Assembly (NCBI GenBank): GCA_019787685.1
Contig: JAHNUO010000012.1
Span: 1,488,001 to 1,552,000, forward strand
From: Chiua virens
Taxonomy: Eukaryota > Basidiomycota > Agaricomycetes > Boletales > Boletaceae
Length of the DNA stretch: 64,000 nucleotides
Reading direction: 5' to 3'
The notes below the pieces were generated by a model. The model was not told the DNA's origin, did not search any database, and saw only the letters and a list, made by a program, of their open reading frames with translations. A program made the position numbers and the translations under genes. This document shows, one piece after another, positions 38,735 through 47,185 of this stretch (position 1 is its first letter; the number at the start of each line of letters is the position of its first letter).

Positions 38735-38745
38735 AGATCAAGACT
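38735..38745 (+). promoter_or_regulatory. Primer binding site, self-priming type
   Basis: AGATCAAGACT, two bases after the 5' LTR, is the reverse complement of 38,404-38,414 inside the LTR. In the Tf1/sushi group the first 11 nt of the mRNA fold back on exactly such a site and prime reverse transcription without a tRNA. Confidence 0.7.
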
Positions 38746-38813
38746 ACCAATACAGCCTGCCTTCGTGCAGCTAGCTGCCCACCATTGCCGGACGACCTCC
38801 CACCCGTCCATCC

Positions 38814-40028
38814 TTGAATCCCGCTTGGAACCTCCGAGCCACCCACACTCCGTCGTCTGATCTATCCGACGAAAACCCTGAACCCTCGACCCCACTTTCT
38901 GAACCTCAGGAAGCAGACATCGACATCAACGTCGAACACCTTGACTCGGAAGACGAAACCCAGCGACTAGCTGACCGTCTCCACCAAACACTCGACCTCC
39001 CTGCACTTGCCACCTTCGCGTCCCCTACGACCCCACGAAGGCCGAACCCCGGACCACCATCTATCCGGAACCCAAACCCGTCCATCGTACCACCACCCGT
39101 ACGAACGTCCACCACCTCGACCAACATGTCTAACAAGGCAGTTGAACTTTGTCTCGGAAAACCCTCAGCCTTCAACGGCTCCTACGATCGTGCCATACCC
39201 TGGCTCAACGACGTCGCCACTTACCTCTTTGTCAATGAAGATGTTTACAATACCGAGAACAAACGAGTGGCTTTTGCCCTCTCTTTCATGACCGAAGGAT
39301 CCGCTCTGACTTGGGCCGACACGTTCCGCGCCAAGTCCATCACCGCTAGATCTTTTGGAACCTGGACCGACTGGCAGACGGAGTTCCGAAAGGACTTCGA
39401 ACACCACGACACCAAAGGCGACGCCATCGCCTGGTTATCCACTACCCGCTCCACCAAGAACGAGGACGTCCCCTCGTATATCTCCTCCTTCCGCAACAAA
39501 GTCGTCACCGCTGGGCTCGCCGGCTCCGACTCTGTCCTCATTAACTTCTTCGCCGCCGGGCTCCCACCCTCACTTATGAGGCGCGTCCAAGGGATGGATA
39601 CGGTCCCTACCACGATCGACAAGTGGTATACCCAAGCCATCCATTTCAAAACCCAGTGGGAACGCGCCGACGAGATCGCTCGCCGAAACAAGAAACCCGC
39701 CGCTGCCGTGGTATACCATGAACAACCACCTCGCAAGAAGGAGCGAGACCCCGACGCAATGGACGTAGACGCCATCTATGTTCCAAAGCTTACCGAAGCC
39801 GAGCGAAAGCGATGCTTCGAACAAAAACTCTGCTTCCGCTGTCGCAAACCCGGACATCAAACGTCCGCCTGCACGGCATTCTCGACCAAGAACCCCCCGT
39901 CGTCCTCCAAGAAAGTTCGGAAGACCGCTCCGAAACCAGAACCTATCCCCGCCTTAGTAGAAATCGAGGAGGATGACGAGGACGCCATGAGCGTCAACAA
40001 GGTGACCACTCCGGTCACGGGTTTTTAA
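38814..40028 (+). CDS. Gag of the Ty3 element
   Basis: Capsid-nucleocapsid protein, up to 404 codons. The capsid core follows SAFNGSYDRAIPWLNDVATY and TEGSALTWADTFRA; the zinc knuckle is CFRCRKPGHQTSAC near 39,834-39,875. The N-terminal 100 residues are acidic and Pro/Ser/Thr-rich. No ATG exists in frame between the stop at 38,772 and 39,126 (MSNKAVELCLGK), although the sequence between is clearly coding-like; the start may be non-AUG, spliced, or lost. It ends with TAA at 40,026-40,028 on a slippery heptamer. Confidence 0.88.
   Translation: MNPAWNLRATHTPSSDLSDENPEPSTPLSEPQEADIDINVEHLDSEDETQRLADRLHQTLDLPALATFASPTTPRRPNPGPPSIRNPNPSIVPPPVRTSTTSTNMSNKAVELCLGKPSAFNGSYDRAIPWLNDVATYLFVNEDVYNTENKRVAFALSFMTEGSALTWADTFRAKSITARSFGTWTDWQTEFRKDFEHHDTKGDAIAWLSTTRSTKNEDVPSYISSFRNKVVTAGLAGSDSVLINFFAAGLPPSLMRRVQGMDTVPTTIDKWYTQAIHFKTQWERADEIARRNKKPAAAVVYHEQPPRKKERDPDAMDVDAIYVPKLTEAERKRCFEQKLCFRCRKPGHQTSACTAFSTKNPPSSSKKVRKTAPKPEPIPALVEIEEDDEDAMSVNKVTTPVTGF
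40019..40028 (+). promoter_or_regulatory. Candidate -1 ribosomal frameshift site at the gag stop
   Basis: Heptamer G GGT TTT (40,019-40,025) in the gag frame directly before TAA. It fits the X XXY YYZ rule. A slip of -1 moves the ribosome into the pol frame, which is open from here (TTT TTA AGG AGG) to the pol stop at 44,938. Confidence 0.65.
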
Positions 40029-43000
40029 GGAGGAAGACCGATTCGACGCCGGTATCTTCCCATTCTCGTACCCATGTACTTGTAGCTGAGCTTTCGTCCC
40101 AATCTATGCAAATCCCTGTTAGATTGAACGTTACGGCTACTTCTCAAGACGTCGACACCCGCGCCCTCATTGACTCTGGGGCCGGGATCAACTGCATTGA
40201 CTGGAACTTCGTCCAAAAACACAAGTTCCCGAAGGAACGCCTTCCGAAACCGATCCCGGTTAGGAACGTAGATTCCACCATGAACAAGAACGGTGACATC
40301 AAATTCACCACCACCCTCCGGATCGCTCTTGGCGGAGTGCTCCAGCGTATCAAGTTCCACGTCATCCACTGTGGTTCCGAAAACGTCATCCTCGGTCTCC
40401 CTTGGCTTAAAGCAACCAATCCGGTCATCGATTGGGTAGCAAAGACCATCACCGTCTCCGCTCCAGAACCCGACCTACCCCCCATCACCACAGACGAACC
40501 CAAGCACTCCGCCAGACTCGCTCACCCACCGCCCATCCGTCCCGTCCGCCACCTCGATGTCGATCCCATCTGGGACGGCAAACTCTACGACTACCTCGGT
40601 ACCGAAACTGGGCATCGTTTCACGACCCAATCCGTGCAACACTCTGTCAACCGCGTAATGCGTGCTGGACAACGCTTCGTTCGGACCACTCAACCCGAGA
40701 AGCTCACCAACGCTACCGCCCTTGCGGCCGCAGCAAAGAAACCCAAGATCACCCTCCCTTCGGAATACTCGGAATTCGAATCCGTATTCGCCAAGGAACC
40801 CTTCAATCAGATGCCTCCCTCGAGGTCCTGTGACCACGAAATCCATCTGAAAGACACCTTTGTACCCAAGGTCGGAAAGGTCTACCCCTTGTCCCCAGAC
40901 GAGCGCAAGGCCACCGATGACTTCATCGACGAACACCTTGCCAACGGCAAGATCCACCCTTCCAACTCTCCCCAAGCGTCCCCCTTCTTCTTCGTCAAAA
41001 AGAAGGATGGCAAACTCCGTCCTTGCCAAGACTACCGCTATGTCAACGAGCACACTGTTCGCGACGCCTACCCCCTTCCCCTTATCTCCGACCTCGTCGA
41101 CAAGCTAAAGGATGCCAAACTGTTCACCAAGTTCGACGTCCGATGGGGTTACAACAATGTTTGTATCAAGGACGGACACCAATGGAAAGCCGCTTTCATC
41201 ACTCACCGCGGCCTCTTCGAACCCACGGTCATGTTCTTCGGACTGACCAACTCTCCCGCGACCTTCCAGCGTTTCATGAACGACTCTTTCCGCGACATGA
41301 TCGCCGAAGGATGGCTCGTCATTTACATGGATGACCTCCTTATCTTCTCCGAAGACGAGGCGACTCACACGGAGCGCACCAAACGCGTTCTCGCTCGCAT
41401 GAAGGAACTCGACCTTCACTTGAAACTCGAAAAATGCCACTTCGCCACCACCGAAGTAGAATACCTTGGTATGATTGCCCGACCGGGCGAACTAGCCATG
41501 GACCCCGTCAAGGTCGCCGGTATTGCTGACTGGCCAACCCCCACTAAGCTCAAGGACGTCCGATCGTTCATGGGCTTCGCCAACTTCTACCGTCGGTTTA
41601 TCCCTGACTACTCGACCATCGCTCGCCCCCTCGTCGATCTCACTAAGAAAGACGCCCCTTGGACTTGGGGATCCGCCCAGGTCAATGCCTTCGACCGCCT
41701 CAAAAAGGCTTTTACCACAGATCCGGTACTCCGGTTTCCCGACTCCGCTCGCCCCTTCGCCATCGCCACAGACGCGTCTAAATATGCGACCGGCGGTGTA
41801 CTCCTCCAGACCGACGCAAACGGGGATTGGAAACCTTGCTCCTACCTTTCTCAGTCGTTCAACGCTGCAGAAAGGAACTACGACATCTACGACCGAGAAC
41901 TCCTTGCGGTCATCCGGTCCCTCAAAGCCTGGCGCCACCACCTTCGGGGAAGCGCACACCCTGTCACGGTCTTTTCTGACCACAAGAACCTGACGTACTT
42001 CCGTCAACCACAAAACCTGAACCGCCGACAAGCTCATTGGTTACTTGACCTTGCCGACTTTGACCTAACGTTCTCCCACGTGCCCGGGAAACTCCTCGAC
42101 GGTCCGGATGCACTCTCACGCCGACCGGACCATATCTCCTCTGACTCCGATAACGAAAACGTCACACTCCTCCCGGATGACGTGTTCGTAAACCTTGTAA
42201 CCCTGGACTTGCAATCTCTGATTGCCAAGTCGTCCGCCAATGACCCGCTGGTCTTGGACACCCTCAACGCCCTCGACGGTGGTCTCCCATCCTCATTCCG
42301 TGCCCGCCTCTCGGATTGGAAATACGACGCCGGCGTCCTGACATATCAAGGTCGCGTCTATGTTCCTCCAAACCTCGAACTGCGGCAACAAATCGTCGCC
42401 CGACACCATGATTCTCACTCCGCCGGGCACCCCGGCTACTTAAAAACTCGCCAACTCGTCGCCGCAGAATTCTGGTGGCCGGGTCTTGCATCCTTCGTCC
42501 GCTCCTACGTCTCCGGTTGCGCTGCTTGCCAGCAACACAAGGTCAACACCCACCCGACCACCCCTCCTTTGTCCCCAATTCCCTCCGCGTGCTCCCGTCC
42601 CTTCCAGAATGTATCCGTGGATCTCATCACAGATCTACCCACATCGGCGGAGGGCTATGATTCTCTCATGGTCGTGGTCGACCACGGCCTTACGAAGGGG
42701 GTAATTCTCTGCCCCACAGTGAAAACCGCCGACTCCGCAGGTATTGCCTGCCTTTTTTTCCACAAAGTCTACACCCGATTCGGCCTCTATGACAAGATCA
42801 TCTCCGACCGTGGCCCGCAGTTTGCTTCTGCTTTCGCAAAAGAACTCTCCCGGCTTATCGGATACCGCCTTTCCCTGTCCACCGCGTACCATCCCCAATC
42901 CGATGGTGAGACAGAACGAGTCAACCAAGAAGTAGAGACCTATCTCCGCATGTATTGCCAAAACAACCCGGAGAAATGGGCCGATCTACTCCCTATGGCC

Positions 43001-44938
43001 GAATTTGCGCACAACCACCGCCCTCACTCCGTCACCGGCAAGTCGCCGTTCTTCTTGATGATGGGATACGAACCCCGTCCCCTACCCACGATCATCGCCG
43101 ATACCAATCTCCCCGCCGTCAAGGAACGCCTTGACGTCTTATCTGCAGCCCGGGACGAAGCCCTCGCAGCACACGAACTCGCCCGCCAAGCCATGAAAGC
43201 CCGATCCTTCCGCAAATTCAAACCGTTTGCTAAAGGAGACCAAGTTTGGCTCGAAGCCCGAAACCTGAAACGGGAGCTCATCTCCCCAAAACTCGCATCT
43301 CGCCGAGAAGGACCCTTCTCCATCACGGAGGTCCTTTCTCCGCTCACCTACCGACTCCGCCTCCCTAAGACCTGGAAGATCCATCCGGTCTTCCACGCTT
43401 CTCTGTTATCGCCCTATCGCGAAACAGAAACCTACGGCGCGAACTTCCCGAAACCACCACCTGACCTTATCGCTGGAGAAGAGGAATACGAAATTGAACG
43501 GATCTTACGCCACACGCGGAACCCACTCAACCGCAAGTTCCTGATCCGATGGAAAGGATATTCCGCCGCCGATGACTCATGGGAACCCGAGTCCAACTTA
43601 GGGAACGCCAAGGAAACGGTCGACGCTTATAAGCGGACCCATCCAAAGGACTTCCCCTCCAGTCCACCACCACGACCACCTCGCTCCCCACTTCGACCAC
43701 CTCCACCAGTCTCCGTCAAAGCGATAATGACCTACCGCTCCTGCTCGACCCCCAACTTCGAAAACGAAATTATCCACTCGGTCCCTGTCTTCACCCCCAC
43801 CGCGTCTATCCCTCACCTTCCTCTTCCCCCACCGGCGACCCCCGCCTCCGATGCAACCACCCTCTCCACCGAATCCTCCCTCACAGAGTCCACCCGACCC
43901 CCTTCTCCTGCTGTTTCAGCAGTTGCCTCCGCAGGATGGGGAGCTCCTTCTCAATGGCCTGTTCCTTCTGAACGCCCTGGTCGCGTTCATTCTCCTCTCC
44001 AGGCAGTAGACCTGCCATACCATTCCCACACCATCCGTTCTTCCTCCTCGACCCCCGAGTACTTTCGCCGCATGCGCGAACTCATCCTAGATCCAGCGAT
44101 GGCGTTCCCTATCGAACACCACCTTGACTTGAACTCCCCGCTTAACGCTCTCTACTTGGCGTACTTGCAATGCGAGCGCCTTACCTTCGTCCAATCCGAC
44201 CTCCTCGGTCGAGATCGTCACTCCCACCTCCTCTCTGCGGTCACCGGCCAAATCCACGACCGGATCCGCGCCTACATCGAGCATACCCTTCACCAGATGC
44301 AGATGGGCGAATTCCTGGAAGACCTCCACCGCTACCAAGCGGACCTCGCCCGCCACATGGCTCCTTCCCCTCGCACCCCGTCTACCCCGTCCGCATCCTC
44401 CGCACCCTTCACTGAGGAGGAGATGCTCGCCTGCAACCGAGCCGAAGCCGAACTGATGTTTCGGACCGGTCAGGTATCCCTCCCCGACGATCACCCTCGC
44501 TTCCACGAAGCCTGCTTCGAATGCAGGAAACTCGGCCACATCCGGGTTGAATGCCCCATGTACCAGTGCCCCATCTGTCTTACCTGGGCCCCTGGACATA
44601 TCCAATCCCGCTGCCCTGGACGACCTCCTCGGGTACGCGCTCGCATCCCCCTTGCCAACCGGCTTACTCCCGTGGCCGCCGGAAACACTTGGACCCGACG
44701 CTCGCCTCGCCCCGCTATCCCCTCCACGTCGTCTTCATCGACAAACTCGTCTTCTTCGTCGCGCCGCAACCGCCGCTCCGTACTCCCTGTACCCCCACCT
44801 CAACGAGCCCGCCGCCATGCGCGACAACATTCCGCCTCTCCTGACCGACGCTCGGTCTCCCCATGTGATGACCCCATTGACGACGAGGGGTACGCCAATA
44901 TCACCGGCAGTCCTGTCCGTGATGCGTTCGATTTCTAG
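40022..44938 (+). CDS. Pol of the Ty3 element: protease, RT, RNase H, integrase, chromodomain, C-terminal zinc-knuckle extension
   Basis: The first ATG is at 40,106 (1610 residues), but the frame is open back to 40,022 in the -1 frame of gag. Counting from that ATG: aspartic protease RALIDSGAGINCID near 23; RT with YMDDLLIFS near 407; RNase H with IATDASKYATGG; integrase zinc finger (HHDSHSAGH ... CAACQQHK) near 768-811; catalytic VSVDLITDLP, ISDRGPQF and GETERVNQE near 837, 900 and 932; chromodomain EEYEIERILRH ... FLIRWKGYSAADDSWEPESN near 1127-1175, which targets marked chromatin. After it come about 430 extra residues, Pro/Ser-rich, with CFECRKLGHIRVECP followed by CPICLTWAPGHIQSRCPG. All catalytic residues are present and there is no stop; the element looks competent. 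Confidence 0.93.
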   Translation, partial: FLRRKTDSTPVSSHSRTHVLVAELSSQSMQIPVRLNVTATSQDVDTRALIDSGAGINCIDWNFVQKHKFPKERLPKPIPVRNVDSTMNKNGDIKFTTTLRIALGGVLQRIKFHVIHCGSENVILGLPWLKATNPVIDWVAKTITVSAPEPDLPPITTDEPKHSARLAHPPPIRPVRHLDVDPIWDGKLYDYLGTETGHRFTTQSVQHSVNRVMRAGQRFVRTTQPEKLTNATALAAAAKKPKITLPSEYSEFESVFAKEPFNQMPPSRSCDHEIHLKDTFVPKVGKVYPLSPDERKATDDFIDEHLANGKIHPSNSPQASPFFFVKKKDGKLRPCQDYRYVNEHTVRDAYPLPLISDLVDKLKDAKLFTKFDVRWGYNNVCIKDGHQWKAAFITHRGLFEPTVMFFGLTNSPATFQRFMNDSFRDMIAEGWLVIYMDDLLIFSEDEATHTERTKRVLARMKELDLHLKLEKCHFATTEVEYLGMIARPGELAMDPVKVAGIADWPTPTKLKDVRSFMGFANFYRRFIPDYSTIARPLVDLTKKDAPWTWGSAQVNAFDRLKKAFTTDPVLRFPDSARPFAIATDASKYATGGVLLQTDANGDWKPCSYLSQSFNAAERNYDIYDRELLAVIRSLKAWRHHLRGSAHPVTVFSDHKNLTYFRQPQNLNRRQAHWLLDLADFDLTFSHVPGKLLDGPDALSRRPDHISSDSDNENVTLLPDDVFVNLVTLDLQSLIAKSSANDPLVLDTLNALDGGLPSSFRARLSDWKYDAGVLTYQGRVYVPPNLELRQQIVARHHDSHSAGHPGYLKTRQLVAAEFWWPGLASFVRSYVSGCAACQQHKVNTHPTTPPLSPIPSACSRPFQNVSVDLITDLPTSAEGYDSLMVVVDHGLTKGVILCPTVKTADSAGIACLFFHKVYTRFGLYDKIISDRGPQFASAFAKELSRLIGYRLSLSTAYHPQSDGETERVNQEVETYLRMYCQNNPEKWADLLPMAEFAHNHRPHSVTGKSPFFLMMGYEPRPLPTIIADTNLPAVKERLDVLSAARDEALAAHELARQAMKARSFRKFKPFAKGDQVWLEARNLKRELISPKLASRREGPFSITEVLSPLTYRLRLPKTWKIHPVFHASLLSPYRETETYGANFPKPPPDLIAGEEEYEIERILRHTRNPLNRKFLIRWKGYSAADDSWEPESNLGNAKETVDAYKRTHPKDFPSSPPPRPPRSPLRPPPPVSVKAIMTYRSCSTPNFENEIIHSVPVFTPTASIPHLPLPPPATPASDATTLSTESSLTESTRPPSPAVSAVASAGWGAPSQWPVPSERPGRVHSPLQAVDLPYHSHTIRSSSSTPEYFRRMRELILDPAMAFPIEHHLDLNSPLNALYLAYLQCERLTFVQSDLLGRDRHSHLLSAVTGQIHDRIRAYIEHTLHQMQMGEFLEDLHRYQADLARHMAPSPRTPSTPSASSAPFTEEEMLACNRAEAELMFRTGQVSLPDDHPRFHEACFECRKLGHIRVECPMYQCPICLTWAPGHIQSRCPGRPPRVRARIPLANRLTPVAAGNTWTRRSPRPAIPSTSSSSTNSSSSSRRNRRSVLPVPPPQRARRHARQHSASPDRRSVSPCDDPIDDEGYANITGSPVRDAFDF

Positions 44939-44980
44939 AGATGATCTTCGCTTGGTGCTTTGATCGTACTCCGGGGGTAA

Positions 44981-45696
44981 TGTTACAATTTCTTTCTTTC
45001 ATCGTTCTTGTACTTCTTCACTACACTCGATACCTAGGTATCTTCGTACGTTCATCCGTACGCTTTCCTTTTCACACTTGTATCTCCGCACCGGCCTTAC
45101 CCGGATGCTTACGTTCTTCCTTTCTCGTCCTCATCCGATGGCATCGCACTTACTCATTCATTTCTCGTCATCATCCGATGGCTTCGCATTTGTCATTTCA
45201 TCTTCGTCATCGTCCGCTGCCATCGCATCGTACGATTTCCCCTTTTGATTACTGCGCACCCTTTTTGGCCTTTTGACCCTTCCGCTCTTCCGGCCTACCT
45301 CTTTTAGTTACTTGGTCCGTGCGCAGTTACGTAGTATAAATACCTCGCAGCGATACTCCTGTACTCAAGTCTTGATCTCCGCAATACTAGCTGAGTATCT
45401 CTGCTCCACTCGCCACAGCGCTTGTGACCACTCGACTGGACTACTCTTAGTCCTTTAACCACTCGGACTCTTCGTAGTCAATCCTCGACTGTCCCTCGGG
45501 TATAGATTCCCAACAGGACAACTCTCAGCAACGCCTGAGTTTTCACTCGTCTCTCTGGTAGCATTCAGCTGACCAGAACCCTCGTTCAACTCTTCAGCGC
45601 ACCACGTATCAAGTGGTGGTTGTTTGAGTTATCGCAGCCACTTGGTACTTGGCGCTTTTGCGGCTACGATAGGTCCTACCTGGAACTATCGTAACA
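44981..45696 (+). repeat. 3' LTR of the Ty3 element
   Basis: 716 bp, same ends as the 5' LTR; TATA at 45,335. A short purine run, GGGGGTAA (44,973-44,980), directly precedes it and is the candidate polypurine tract. Confidence 0.95.
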
Positions 45697-45701
45697 GTAT
45701 G
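45697..45701. repeat. Target site duplication GTATG, right
   Basis: Matches 38,012-38,016. Confidence 0.93.
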
Positions 45702-45941
45702 GTCCCAGGAGTTCCTCGATGGCCAGGAGGGGGTAGGGTCCGATGTATCGGCCCTTGTCTATTTCTTTATTTACAATCTTATTGAACTCATTTTGATAGA
45801 GAGCAATTGAGGTACTATTCGGAGGAGATTGTACACGTGCGATGGAGGGAAAACCAACTACAAAACCATGTCGCAGGCCATTTAATACAATATCTGCATG
45901 GTCATCCGGGAGGACGTTGTGGATGACCCGTTCCCAGGCTA

Positions 45942-46682
45942 CTACTTTATACGGCGTACTCGTGCTTGGTATACGAGCAGGGCTTTCTTGCCGTATTCGC
46001 ATTGGCCATGCCGGAAGGCATGGCCTTGTAGCGCTAGCCAGAATTTGCCCGTCATGTCAATGCGCTGTCGTGGCCAATCCTGTAGCGCCATCCAATGGAT
46101 CATGCGGTAGGTCGCTTCGCTGAATTCTTCCCAGGTGAGGTTCTCATCCAGTGTTTTGCAGCTTTTGGCTTTTACAGCCGCCGTTGATTGCCATATTGGC
46201 CCCCCTTCGTCTGTGCGGGTGAGCGTGAGGACGTCGTCGTCGAGGTTTGGGGTTTCTTCTTCCGCTTCCTGGATGCTGCAGTTGGTGAAATAGTATAGCG
46301 GAACATATTCTCCTTTTTTGAGTTTGTTGACGGCATGCTGCGGGGGAATGAAGGCCTCCTGTGACGGAAGGGGCCTGTCTGGTATGGGTAAATACTTATA
46401 CTTGTATTTTTTGCGCTCCTCCTGCAAAGCGAGCTGTTTTTCCCGCTCTTGGTCAGCGAGCCCTTGCTTGGCCTGTCTGGCCTGGAGCTCTGCTTCTGCT
46501 TCCTCCGTGCGTCTGGCTTGGTCCCAGGCTTCGCACGCTTTTTGGTGGTTAAAGCGCCAGACTTCGAGTAGAATGGCAGCTGCTTGGGCATCCATTTTGC
46601 CTTCGACGGTGAAGATGAGCCTGGCTTCCTCGAATTCGGGTAGCCCATGGTCCGGTTCTGCTTCATGATGCGGGTTGGCCAT
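45942..46682 (-). CDS. Gag-like first ORF of the DIRS-like element
   Basis: The ATG at 46,682 gives MANPHHEAEPDHGLPEFEEA and about 246 residues. The middle is a strongly charged coiled coil (RRTEEAEAELQARQAKQG, EREKQLALQEERKKYKYKY). It ends with a conserved-looking block WEEFSEATYRMIHWMALQDW and GKFWLALQGHAFRHGQCEYG. The frame extends upstream of the ATG without a start. The usual partner of RT in these elements; RNA or particle binding is assumed, not shown. Confidence 0.65.
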   Translation of the reverse strand: MANPHHEAEPDHGLPEFEEARLIFTVEGKMDAQAAAILLEVWRFNHQKACEAWDQARRTEEAEAELQARQAKQGLADQEREKQLALQEERKKYKYKYLPIPDRPLPSQEAFIPPQHAVNKLKKGEYVPLYYFTNCSIQEAEEETPNLDDDVLTLTRTDEGGPIWQSTAAVKAKSCKTLDENLTWEEFSEATYRMIHWMALQDWPRQRIDMTGKFWLALQGHAFRHGQCEYGKKALLVYQARVRRIK

Positions 46683-46864
46683 GTCAGAGAGGAAATGTGA
46701 TCTATGGAATTCCGAGTCGGGAGGGCTGAACGACGAAATCACGGACAAGGCTGAGAGCTTGAGCAGAGGAGGTGGTAGCAGGAAGAGGAAAGCTACCGCC
46801 ACCTCGCTTAGCTCTCGCGCAGATTACGCCCTGCGCCGCCTCGTTACTCAGCTTACGTAGGCCA

Positions 46865-47185
46865 CTACCTATCTAACATCTTCAAGATTGGAAGCCATTG
46901 ATGCTTATTGGCGCAATCGATGTGGTCCTGATATGCACAAGCGGCAATGCATAAGGCAGGAATCAGGGCGGAATCGCTACTCCGTTCATGAAGGTCATGT
47001 GAGAATTGTGCGTGTGGGTGAAAAAAGACATGGGTAATGACACTTTGTAAAGCTGTGGAACAGAGCACGTCCGAAGCATGAAGAGGGTAGGAATATCTCG
47101 AACTGTCATAATAGCCAATGCGGGGGAGCCAATATGCCGGAGTCTCTGAGATCTTGTCGTCGTCTTTGAAAGCAGAGTGAAGCAT
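46865..47185 (-). pseudogene. DUF3638/DUF3645 giant gene copy A, first exon
   Basis: The ATG at 47,185 gives MLHSAFKDDDKISETPAYWL, aligned with MFSSVFDDDDKIPETPVSWF of copy B, and both share a VITHxFFHPH block and ACAYQDHIDCANKHQWLPI (A) or AHAYQDHIDCANKPQWLPI (B). The match stops at 46,869, where the DIRS-like element begins; the continuation (RLKAIILSQKEKEFHLSQKD) is found 12.7 kb away at about 34,166-34,070. This shows directly that one gene was split by the insertion. Confidence 0.8.

Larger units (their letters stand above)
38017..45696 (+). mobile_element. Full-length Ty3-type chromovirus retrotransposon (7.7 kb)
   Basis: Two 716-bp LTRs, GTATG target duplication, primer site, gag, pol with chromodomain, all in the usual order and all open. 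It lies in the RT frame of the DIRS-like element in the opposite orientation. The LTRs differ by one base when read side by side (T at 38,096 area against C at 45,060 area), so it inserted very recently. It is the youngest event in the nest. Confidence 0.95.
36287..46002 (-). pseudogene. Reverse transcriptase/RNase H ORF of the DIRS-like element, interrupted
   Basis: The frame starts at ATG 46,002, overlapping the gag-like ORF by 61 nt, and runs to 45,697, where the Ty3 element is inserted. It resumes at 38,011 without loss of frame (306 + 1725 nt, 676 residues) and stops at 36,287. RT motifs: AKRDVAEAYCTIPLHPSQW, the DIRS-type KWVDDHVFF in place of YxDD, and IGFLWDLKNRTISLP. RNase H: FSDASSGVGIGI, WAEAIGLELL, VHCDNTGVVNGWHVGR and SADNPADLPSRG. 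Apart from the insertion the frame is clean, so the element was probably active until the Ty3 element landed in it or shortly before. Confidence 0.85.
34168..46868 (-). mobile_element. DIRS-like tyrosine-recombinase retrotransposon, split by a nested Ty3 element
   Basis: About 5.0 kb once the nested Ty3 element is subtracted. Genes run on the minus strand in the order gag-like ORF (46,682-45,942), RT/RNase H ORF (46,002-36,287, interrupted), tyrosine recombinase (35,498-34,452). Limits come from comparison with copy B at 59,671-59,680: copy A matches up to CT at 34,166-34,167 and resumes at CT 46,869-46,870. No clear target duplication beyond this CT, as expected for recombinase-driven insertion. 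I could not identify the split or inverted terminal repeats by eye. The element interrupts the first coding exon of DUF3638 copy A. Confidence 0.8.

Noticed and set aside
43796..44605. Long minus-strand frames opposite pol and elsewhere in the Ty3 element
   Set aside because: Shadows of the GC-rich third positions of pol; no independent evidence.
38814..44938. Treating the Ty3 element as an integrated virus with an envelope gene
   Set aside because: Only gag and pol are present; the extra Pol tail has zinc knuckles, no signal peptide or membrane segment.
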